Positions 12,901 through 24,900 of a DNA stretch of 64,000 nucleotides are shown piece after piece; position 1 is the stretch's first letter, and each line of letters starts with the position of its first letter. The stretch spans positions 119,501-183,500 of the forward strand of contig JAIGNY010004513.1 of the NCBI GenBank assembly GCA_020152595.1, in the 5' to 3' direction. The notes under the pieces were generated by a model. It did no database searches. It was not told the DNA's origin and saw nothing but the letters and a program-made list of their open reading frames with translations. The translations under genes were made by a program, and so were the position numbers. Source of the DNA: Chiridota heheva (Eukaryota; Echinodermata; Holothuroidea; Apodida; Chiridotidae).

Positions 12901-15900
12901 CTAACAATAGATATGCTTCGTTGGAATTTAGCATGTTTTGTTGCTGTGCTATACTCGCAGAATTTTTCTTGTCCCGGAAATTAATTTATTTTTTCCACCC
13001 CTGCATATCATATACCTTGAAGCTCTCATTATTTTGTTATAATATATCATTCATAACATTATGTGAATAGACCCTGTAAATAATGGTATATACACGATCT
13101 GTATTACTATAAGATCAGGTATTCTACGCCTTCAAAAGCATATCCAATTGACATCTCTGAGTAAGGAAATAGGCCACACCCACCACAACAACGCGGTAAC
13201 TAGGTGGGGCAAACAAACCTCAAATCCACAATCATACATGACCAATGCATTCACATTTAGATTCTCATGTGGCCTGCCATGAGATTTAATCTATTTACTT
13301 CTCAGGTTCTTAGAGTTTTTAGCAAAAGGAATAAACAAAATTCTGTTTGCTAACCGTTCTGGGTAATGGGAATCAAATTTACAAAGCTTGTAGCAAGACC
13401 GTAGGCACAAGCTTTGTTCACCATCTTGTCGTCACTCAGTCTGTGTGTGCAGAAATTTGTTTTGTGCAGTATATTGGTTCATGCTGCTAGCTACTGTAGT
13501 AGCTGTACTGTACCAGTACCGTGTAGGATTTTAGCCTCACTTAGTTATGCACTTTTTGTTACTAAGCACATTTGTGTGGTGATTGGTTAAATCAGCTGTC
13601 AATCAACTAACTCAGAGAGCTTAATTCACTCCTTTCCCAAAGTAATTTAAGGTACACAAAAAGTATGTAATATGTGATAAAGTGTGTAATATGAAGTGTG
13701 TAATATGAAGTGTGTAATATGAAGTGAGTAATATGAAGTGTGTAATATGAAGTGTGTAATATGAAGTGTGTAATATGAAGTTTGTAGTAATAACCTACCT
13801 GATCTGCAGGTAAACTGTACAATGGTTAATAGGACATTTACAAACAATAAAAAGCATTTAAACTCTGATTAAGTATCTTTAATTGTTAAATCCTCAAAGG
13901 AATTTGAGCAGACATTTGGAGCTGATACATCAGGTCTAAAGACACTTTCCTCATCAGTTGCTGAAGAGGCAGCGATGGAGTTAGGGGGTGCCCTGGAGCA
14001 GTCATGGCCAAAACTCTCACAAAGTTCTCTTTACAGAAGGTATGTGATGTCACTTATGGATATTTATTTGTTTGGTTCACTTATGAAAGGTATATGGACA
14101 TATAGAGGCAACATTGGTTAAATTGCTTCAAGGTCTTTTTATTGGCACGCCTCCGATGCACTATGTGATTGATTAGCAATTCACTCAAACATACGGGAAA
14201 AATTAAACGAAAGACCACAAAAGCCAGGTTTGTAGGAAACCAATGTATTCTATGTGCCTCTACTCGCTGAGGCAGTTATGGAGCAGAAAGAATAATATTT
14301 GCAAAAAACAAAACAACAAGCAAACAAACAAACAACGGCAGGCTAACACAGCGGGGGGTGGGCCTCTGCCAAAATACTGTTGACTCTCGCAATGGTTTGC
14401 TTGCTGGAGCATGACCCAGTGTTAGCCCTTTATTGTAGTGCACTTTCTTGCTTATGGGTAACTTAAGACTTAAGCTGGCAAAAAATACAAAAGGCGCCTG
14501 GTTCTAAGGACTGTAGATAAATCTATAACAGCAGTCAGGCAGTTCTGTTCTTCTGAATGTTCCGATTGAATTTACTAGTTTATCTACAATCTGTAATTCC
14601 GTACCTCACAGGCTGCCCTATTTGACAAGAAAATGATGACATCTAAACTCTGGTTTTATAATCATTTATAATATAATTCTGATTATAATTATTCTAATTT
14701 ATAACTGTTTTAGAAATGTCAATCAGATTTTTTTTTCCACAGGTTAATAACGTCGTTGATTCCAAGTCACTTCCAAATGTATATGTGGCACATTTATTAA
14801 TCAATCACTTTGACCATATCTTTAACACATTCTAGCATCACAATATATCTAATAAAAACAGGAAGGCATAATTTCAATAAACTTCCCCTCAATTCCATAT
14901 CTAACTATAAAGTTTGGTAACTTATTCATATTCTTGATTAACTAATAATACAAATTCTCTCTCACAATTTGTCTTGGTCAAGATTCTCTTCACCGTCTTT
15001 ACTTAATGAATACTTAGGATACATTTCAACCATTGAATGTAAAATATTACATTTTTATTATCAATTACCATGAGTTTACGATACTCACAATTAAACATGT
15101 TGATATTTAATTGGCCACGGCAACATTTCCCACACAGGGTAAAGACTTGGGTAAGATAATTTGGACCTTCACTATAAAGTTAAACACGGTATCTTCCAGA
15201 CGCACACAGCACAGACACACAAGCCTTAATGTGAAAACACAGCTCCCCAATCCTGCCACACCCCTCAACATCTAGCGTTTATCACGGCTCGCTGATGTGA
15301 GTACAATCATCAAATGCTCCGATTTACGGTCATCCACATTACGGTCATCCACAATTCACTATAACTTTTACAACTACTATGTACATATCTTAACATTCCC
15401 TACTATTTATGCAAATGATGAAATGCACATAAAATTCCTAGCGTTCCAACAAAGGGCTAAACCATACAAATACAAGCTGTTCTAGAATATGTCTCTCACT
15501 ACCCTGAGTTCACTCCTAGATACCTGGATACGATAATACACAGCCTAAAATTACTTAGAAATAAAGTTCTACATTTGACATAGAGGCAACATTGGTTAAA
15601 TTGCTTAAAAGTCTATTATAACAGCTATTTAAAGGAGCTGGGGTCCAAAATGTGAAGGCATATTTTTCTTGAGTCTCATAATAAATCAAATACCTTTTTG
15701 CACCCAATGGTACGGAATATCATAAACATTTAAAAACCGGACCTGACTCAAAATTTGTATGTGCTTTTCCATTGACTTTTTAGTTTGCTCCCATGTGCGT
15801 AATGGGTGAATATTTTGTATCTAACAACAGTAATGACAGACCGTGTGATGCGACTTCTTATTGGTAAAAATTGATTTAAATTGGTAAAAAATGACACCCT

Positions 15901-18900
15901 CACTTTTCGGCTGCAATTAGCTCCTTTAAGTAGCAAAAAATTTAATGAAAATCCAAAACTGCTTCTTGCAAAATGGAAAAGTCATATCTGCAAAAATATG
16001 GGTTCCTCGAGGGAGAGGACTGAAAATTGGTAGCAAGATTTGGATGTAATTGTGCCTTTTCTCACATATTTTCTTTTAAAGAGGAAATCTTGTATGAAGT
16101 CATTTCTTGACCCATCACCAATGAATATAAATCTGATACACACTAGTAACGTCACTTTCTTGATTTACTGATTGGCTTGTCGTTAATTTTGGACATATTT
16201 CGACCTGTCAGAAAAGTTGGATTGAAGTGTAGTTTTATCTCCATGTTAACACAATACCAAGCCTTTAACAAAAATATTCACCTTGTTTTTTGTTTACAGA
16301 AAGGACCTTTCTAGAGGTGGTGCTGGTGACTACTCATCTGGCTTCAGCCCTGTTACATCCGCCGCTTCTGGTGCTAAGATGAGAAAGCCCAAGCGCAGAG
16401 GCTGGTGGTAATAGCATCAAATGTACATGCTTATGAGGCAAGTTTTCTCAATGTGGATGGAAATATTCATGAAACAGCATTTCTCACCTGGCACAACCAC
16501 TAGTTATAATCAATAGTGATGGCTTGGGAATAAAACATGCAAACAGAATCACAAGATGCAAGGATATAGTTCTCTGCCAGGATATAGTTCTCTGCCAGGA
16601 TATAGTTCTCTGCCAGGATATAGTTCTCTGCCAGGATATAAATTGCTGGAATACATGCTGTGACTTTTACATTAAATCCAACTCAACATCGGGTTGAGGG
16701 CAGGCTCACCGATGGCTCATGTTTTGTCAAACACAATAGGCTCTATCATTAGATCCCAGACCAAATTTTGACACCCGATTCGCCTATACCGTGAATGTCA
16801 ACGAAAAGAAAACAACTCATGCGTAATCAAGTGTCCACACAGTGTGCACTCTTTATGTTGCAATGGGAAGCCACTGCATTGTGCTATGTACTGTACCACA
16901 ACATACAATGAGTACAGCTAATTTATAATTTGATTCACGATGAGTGAACATGGCATGTGTGCTTAAATTTCTACCAACTTTTGACCACCCGGTCACCTTA
17001 GGGATTATCAAGTTGACCACTTGAATTAAGACAAGGACCTTGGTATTAGGAAGTTGAGCACTCTTTTCTGTGATGTAGGCCTAAAGTACTGAAGCAGAAA
17101 GTGTGGTAGTGGAAGTGGAGGGAGGGGGGGGGGGGGTATCTCAAAATTTCCTGATTCAAAATGAATAATAGGGAGGTATCTGAAAAATTGTGATAGGTGC
17201 TGACCTAATCTTCAAACTAGAATTTTCAGGGATCCAGGGGTATCCAAGGTCCAGTGTCATTTTTTGTTGGGGGACAAGTAAGTGCCCTGGGCCTGGCTAA
17301 GGGGCCTTAGTGGGGTCAAGATGCAAAACCCTAAAAGGGACCCAGGGCGAAGGTCTGAATATTCCCTTGTGAGACCAGACCAAGTGCTGAACTGTAACTG
17401 TTACCAGTAAAGTAGTCCGGATTTGTACTGCTTTGTACCTTCAGGCCTGATATAACAAGTCATTAAGGAGTTTAATTAACTGTGTGCAGTCCCAGACAGT
17501 TACGCCATTTGATTTGAACATGGTATTATTAATTGCTTCATGATCTGTCATGACTTGTCCTTCTCCTTAAACATTTGTTCCAGCAAATCATAACCACAAA
17601 CTTACTGTAGCAAATAGTGAGACCACTCTATCTTAATTAAAATAACCACACAATAAGGACTTCATCCATTGCTAATATGACACTCAGCACCAACTTCCAC
17701 AACAACTAAAGTTTTCAGAATAAAGAAAATAAAGAAAAAAATCTGACCCGACTTGGTTATTTATCAGGTCTGGTCTGACTATTTAAAACTTTACGGAGCA
17801 GAACAACTAATAGTATAAAACTTCTTGCAAAATTTTTAATACAAAAATAGCATCATGTAAGAAAATGCTGCATGGTTGGTTTCTTACATAGGGTTCATGA
17901 GTGAGCGGGTTATTTGGAACAGAGGACACTTTAAGTAGACTGCTTAAAGAAATCTATCATACATTTTGAGTAGATAAAAACGAATCTTTAGAGAATTTGT
18001 CACTTTTCAACAATTTGCACATTCAGGCTAAATATTTTAAGACGCCCAGACGAGTAATTCTACACTTTTTGATGTAAATTCACTGTTTAGTAATCATCCG
18101 CCACATTTGCTAAAGCCGGCTGCCGCTGAGATGCCCACATATATTCTACTATTACTTAACAAGTCTTGAGTTGAAATAATGTTTTATTGCAGATACAAAG
18201 AGCCTACTTGCTAAAAGGAAGTGTTTTTCTTTACCATATTCTTTGATGTATATGTTTCAACCTTAGAATCTTAGGAATGATCATAACCAATGCTTGTAAT
18301 GATCATTTTTATGTTCATGCAGATTCTAGTTGCTGCTGCCAGACCCGGTGTGCAATGCATTTGTTATGATTATAACAGTACCACAATGGAGTCATTGCTT
18401 CAAATGATGCAAGAGACCTTAGAGCACATACAACCTATAAGGTAAGTAGTACTCTAGGGTCAACCTCTCAGTCCTAGTATAGTGGTAGTTTAGGGTCAAT
18501 CTCTCAGTCCTAGTATAGTGGTAGTTTAGGGTCAATCTCTCAGTCCTAGTATAGTGGTAGTTTAGGGTCAATCTCTCAGTCCTAGTATAGTGGTAGTTTA
18601 GGGTCAATCTCTCAGTCCTAGTATAGTGGTAGTTTAGGGTCAATCTCTCAGTCCTAGTATAGTGGTAGTTTAGGGTCAATCTCTCAGTCCTAGTATAGTG
18701 GTAGTTTAGGGTCAATCTCTCAGTCCTAGTATAGTGGTAGTTTAGGGTCAATCTCTCAGTCCTAGTATAGTGGTAGTTTAGGGTCAATCTCTCAGTCCTA
18801 GTATAGTGGTAGTTTAGGGTCAATCTCTCAGACCTAGTATAGTGGTAGTTTAGGGTCAATCTCTCAGTCCTAGTATAGTGGTAGTTTAGGGTCAACCTCT

Positions 18901-21900
18901 CAGTCCTAGTATAGTGGTAGTTTAGGGTCAACCTCTCAGTCCTAGTATAGTGGTAGTTTAGGGTCAACCTCTCAGTCCTAGTATAGTGGTAGTTTAGGGT
19001 CAATCTCTCAGTCCTAGTATAGTGGTAGTTTAGGGTCAATCTCTCAGTCCTAGTATAGTGGTAGTTTAGGGTCAATCTCTCAGTCCTAGTATAGTGGTAG
19101 TTTAGGGTCAATCTCTCAGTCCTAGTATAGTGGTAGTTTAGGGTCAATCTCTCAGTCCTAGTATAGTGGTAGTTTAGGGTCAATCTCTCAGTCCTAGTAT
19201 AGTGGTAGTTTAGGGTCAATCTCTCAGTCCTAGTATAGTGGTAGTTTAGGGTCAATCTCTCAGTCCTAGTATAGTGGTAGTTTAGGGTCAATCTCTCAGT
19301 CCTAGTATAGTGGTAGTTTAGGGTCAATCTCTCAGTCCTAGTATAGTGGTAGTTTAGGGTCAATCTCTCAGTCCTAGTATAGTGGTAGTTTAGGGTCAAT
19401 CTCTCAGTCCTAGTATAGTGGTAGTTTAGGGTCAATCTCTCAGTCCTAGTATAGTGGTAGTTTAGGGTCAATCTCTCAGTCCTAGTATAGTGGTAGTTTA
19501 GGGTCAATCTCTCAGTCCTAGTATAGTGGTAGTTTAGGGTCAATCTCTCAGTCCTAGTATAGTGGTAGTTTAGGTCAATCTCTCAGTCCTAGTATAGTGG
19601 TAGTTTAGGGTCAATCTCTCAGTCCTAGTATAGTGGTAGTTTAGGGTCAATCTCTCAGTCCTAGTACAGTGGTAGTTTAGGGTCAATCTCTCAGTCCTAG
19701 TACAGTGGTAGTTTAGGGTCAATCTCTCAGTCCTAGTATAGTGGTAGTTTAGGGTCAACCTCTCAGTCCTAGTATAGTGGTAGTTTAGGGTCAATCTCTC
19801 AGTCCTAGTATAGTGGTAGTTTAGGGTCAATCTCTCAGTCCTAGTATAGTGGTAGTTTAGGGTCAATCTCTCAGTCCTAGTATAGTGGTAGTTTCCACAA
19901 CCTATAAGGTAAGTAGTTTTTTGAGAATTCCTAAGAAAATGTTAAAGTTTCTTCAGAGTTCCCCAGAAAAAATTTTCAGAGATACTTAAGATAGGATTGA
20001 TGACTAGTTTCCTTAAAAAGTCTACAATACATTTGATATTTTCTTAGAAGATAACTGTAAAATGATAAAATTTTCCATTTTTCTTCGGAAATTTGTAAGT
20101 CTCTCCTGTAGTACTTGAGATTTAAAATCCTTAGAATTCTTTAAAATATTTGGGCACCAACAGTTGTAACAGGCATGATTTTTTAAACTCCACCTTTATT
20201 ATTGTGCTCATTTGCATAAAGTTGCTATAGTATTATGATCTGACCAGACTTTTTTATTTAATATGCTTAGTCAGGGAGTGTGACAGGATGTGATTGCCAT
20301 ATAAACATAGGGAGGGATGCCATGTGGGACATGGATGGGGGCCATGAAGGACATATGATTTAATATTTATCATGTTGTATACACCAAGGGCTATATCAGG
20401 CATAATTATTTGACTCTACCTTTTTTTCTTATTCAACAACTCATTTGCATATAAGTTATTATATGAACTGACACTTTAATACATAGTATACTCAATCAAA
20501 GACTGTGGTAGCTAGGATGAGGCTTCTTATGGTGCTTATGGGATATCATGTCAGACATAGGATGGGATGCCATGTGGGATGCCATGTGGGACATGGGGTG
20601 GGATGCCATGTGGGACATGGGGTGGGATGCCATGTGGGACATGGTGGGATGCCATGTGGGACATGGGGTGGGATGCCATGGGACATGGGGTGGGATGCCA
20701 TGTGGGACATGGGGTGGGATGCCATGTGGGACATGGGGTGGGATGCCATGTGGGACATGGGGTGGGATGCCATGTGGGACATGGGGTGGGATGCCATGTG
20801 GAACAGGGTGGAATGCCACATAGGATATGCGGTGGAATGCTATGCAGGACATAGGGTGGATTGCCATGGGATGGAATGTCATGTGGGACATGGGATGATA
20901 TGGGATGTCATGTGGGACATGGCATCCCACCCCATTTCAACAAGTCATTTGCATTTACATTGTTATTTGAACTGACACTTTCATACACAGTATGCTCGAT
21001 CAGGGACTGATAGCTAGGATAAGACTTCTTATGGAGCCTATGGGATGACATGTGGGACATTGGGTGGGGTGCCATGTGGGACATTGGGTGGGATGCCATG
21101 TGGAACAGGGTAGAATGCCATGTGGGACATGGTGGGATGCCACGAGTAACACAGTGTGACATAGCTTGGCAAGCCATGTGTGACATAAGGTAGGCTGCCA
21201 TGTGTGACAAGGTAGGATGCCATGTGTGACATAGGGTAGGAGGCTATGTGGGACATAGGGTAGGAGGCCATGGGATGTGGGACATTAGATGTGATGCCAT
21301 GTGGGACATAAAGTATGATGTCATTGGGACATTAGGAGGGATACCATGTGGAACATATGGTGGGATGCTATGTGGAACATTAGGTGGGAAGCCACTGATG
21401 CAGGACACAGTGAGAGATGCCATGTGGGACATAGGGAGGGATGTAATGTGGTACATATGGTTGGATTAATGTGGGACATACATGTAGGATGGGATCCATG
21501 TGGGTCCTAGTGTGGGATTCCATGTGGGACATATGGTGGAATGCCATGTGGGACATATGGTGGAATGCCATGTGAGACACTGTATGGTGGTTTGCCATGT
21601 TGGAGATATGGTGGAATACCATGTGGGACAAGGCATGGAATGTCATGTGGGACATGAGGTGGAATGTCATTTGGTACATGGGATGTGGGACATAGGGTTG
21701 AATGCCATGTGGGTCATAGGATGGGATGCCCTGTGGGACATATGATGATATGCCACGTGGGACATGGGATGTCATGTGGGACATGGGGTGGAATGCCATG
21801 GGAAAGATATGGTGGAATGCCATGTGGGACATGGGATGGGATGCCATGTGGGATGCCATGTGGGACATGGGGTGAGATGCCATGTGGTACATGGGATGCC

Positions 21901-24900
21901 ATGTGGGACTTAGTGTGAGATGCCATTTTCATAATTGGCAGGGTCATATAATATGGGTGTCAATTTGCATGGGCATGTGAACCATGACGGTATTTATCGT
22001 TCTAGTTCTTCAGTTATTTTAATAACGAAATAAAGTGGTATTACAAGATACACATTTTGCCAAAGTTTAGCACTGTACTAGGATATGACCAATCTCTTTC
22101 ATCTGCCCCGTCACCTTGCACTGTTTATAGTTACCAGTCCTCCTCTATGTATGTATGTATATTTATATAGTGCCTTTTCCAATGGTTGCAAATAATGAAA
22201 TAAAAGGGGGAAACAATATTTTCAAGTTAAAGAAAACAAGTGGAATTTTAGCAGTCTTTTAATTTGCCCAATAGAGGCAGCCTAATGCATGTCCATAGAG
22301 AAGGAATTGCAAACAACTGGAACCCTGCAGAAAAGGCACAGGAAAGAAAGAAATGTTTGTATTAATCCCAGCTTTCTGACATTTAGTTCTTGTGTTTCTC
22401 TCAATCTCCCCCTGTTTTCTTTCCTTCCTACCTCTGGAACAATCTAACCTCTTAGGCACAATTTGACCTTCGCTATCGTGGTGCCGTTAAGCCCTATCAA
22501 ACAAACAAACAATAATTAGCTTTATTAATCTTAAAGATCTGAATCAAATTTTTACTTTTCATTAGAGTGTGAAAGTTGTGTCTTCTTTATTCACAAAAAC
22601 ATTGATGAATGTCACATTTTCCATCTCTGCGACAATCTCACAGATCTGTTTTGTTTGTCACGACTGGCACAGAAGTAGCCGAGCTCACAGAGGACAGTGT
22701 ACTCTCAGACCAAACGTTAGAAAGCCCAGAAATGAAGAATTTTTGGGAGTGTATATGCATGTGGATGGGTAGTGCAGGAGATGCTTCCAAGGGTGCTAAA
22801 CATATTGGATTCTTTGCTCCATTAGCTGCTACCGGTAACCTTTTTGTCATGACTGATTTTCAGTTTCTTAAGTTAAAAGTTAGACACTTTACGTAGCAAA
22901 TTGTTAGTCACACTACAAACTCTTTAAGTCACGTTGCATGAACTCGTAGCAAATTGTTAGTCACACTACAAACTCTTTAAGTCACGTTGCAAGAACACGT
23001 AGCAAATTGTTAGTCACACTACAAACTCTTTAAGTCACGTTGCAAGAACATGTAGCAAATTGTTAGTCACACTGCAAACTCTTTAAGTCACGTTGCAAAA
23101 ACACGTAGCAAATTGTTAGTCACACTACAAACTCTTTAAGTCACGTTGCAAGAACACGTAGCAAATGTTAGTCACACTACGAACTCTTTAAGTCACATTG
23201 CAAGAACACGTAGCAAATTGTTAGTCACACTACAAACTCTTTAAGTCACGTTGCAAGAACATGTAGCAAATTGTTAGTCACACTACAAACTCTTTAAGTC
23301 ACGTTGCAAGAAAGTTTCTGGTACTATCTCATTAATCATAAAGTTACCGCCACAGAAATTCAGCTTTCTTTTTGCTGTGGCTGTCAGTGGCATAGCAGCC
23401 TCCAGAAAGGAATGAGGGGGATGGATTCTTATCATGGATTTTCATGTTGAAGGAGGAGGGGGAAGGGGGGGTCTTTGGACCTTGAAAACATTTTCGATGA
23501 AGTGTGGGCATTTCAATTTTTATTTCCTACATTATTTGTTTGTGAAGTTTCAGTTTCTTATAAAGTTTAAAGAACCGTGAGAATCTACATTGTCTAAGCA
23601 GAGGGAAAGTATGTAAGTTTATCATAACACAAGGCCACATCTGACCTCTGACCTAATGCAGCGGTCAAACGGCATCTTCATAGACCCCCCTTCAAGGGAC
23701 ATTCAAGATTCGGCAGTCTTACGATGTCAAATCTTCAGGTCAAAAATTGAAAGTTTGGGTGAGTCTTGAACTAAAATATTTTGGGTGGTGTGAATTTTGA
23801 ACTAATTTTTTTTTCTTCAGTCAGGTGAAACTTTGCCTAAAAAACTAGATGGGTGAATCCTCGTCAAAATTCTTCAATTTAAATGACGATGCGTCAAATT
23901 CAAATCATTAACATCGAATCAGCGTCAAACTGAAAAATAATCAATTCTAGCTATTTTCCGTATGAATGTGTGGTAGTAAAGATTTTGTTCTACGAACATA
24001 CAGTGATTACTAGTTAAGTTAACTGTATCATTACAGCTTTCAAATTTTGCCATCTCACGAATAAATTGCATAACTTTGAATACTTTGTGTATTCATTACA
24101 GACAACATTTTGGGCTATTTTTAAGGCAATTTTATTGCATAGAAATAAAGATGGAAGTCCAATGTTCCCAATTTGATTGACCTGAGGTCATTTCATGAAT
24201 TCTTGACTTGGGCCTATAGTGTTACTTTAGTACATTGTAGGGCCTAGTAGTGTTACTGTTTGGACGTAGTAGGGCCTAGAAGTGTTACTGTTAAAACGTA
24301 GTAGGGCCTAGTAGTTTTATTGTTTGGACGTAGTAGGCATAAGGTTATAAATCTTGTTGTCTCAGTATGTAATGAGTGTGTTCATGCACTTGTATGAACT
24401 TGCTTGTGGAATCAAAAAGCAACAGCTTATATTTCAGGGTTTTGAGCGTTGAATGACTAAAAAGAATGTGTGGTCTAGCCTTCTATGCATAACAACTTGT
24501 GCAGATACACGAAAACTTGTGATCTTTTTGACATCATGTGACATGTTAAATAAACAAAATTGTTTATGAAGGATCAAGTGATGACTGACTTGGGGCATGC
24601 CTAAATTGACTTGAATTTTGTTATAGTAAATTGTTTTACATACAAAATTAAGAAAAGAAGATACAAAACTTAATTTGTTGATATTTATTCTTGTAACAAT
24701 CTTGGAAAGATGTGTTTTTAAACAATTTTCATCTCTTCCATCACACTTTATTTCATCTTGCAGTCATAAATGTATTATACAAGAAGATAACAGGGAATAA
24801 CAAAATAGCAAATTATGATACTACATGTATATTGACTGTTAACAAGTCATAAAAAGAAATAACCAAAAATCATATTTTCTCTATGGTAAATCTTCACCTT

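Noticed and set aside
18419..19543. 374-codon open frame of 12-residue repeats on the - strand
   Set aside because: It is the translation of an intronic 36-bp array, whose length is a multiple of three. There is no separate promoter, splice or non-repeat coding part.
20496..21947. Many overlapping frames with [12 protein letters not shown] repeats
   Set aside because: They arise from the 24-bp core of family D and occur in several frames and both strands.
22569..22643. Upstream extension of exon 8 from the attagag acceptor
   Set aside because: It gives a frame ([10 protein letters not shown]...) without family features or runs into TGA; the acceptor at 22643 fits phase and sequence.
22890..23313. 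Regular 53-bp repeats resembling a CRISPR array
   Set aside because: The whole unit repeats with no unique spacers, and the context is an animal intron.
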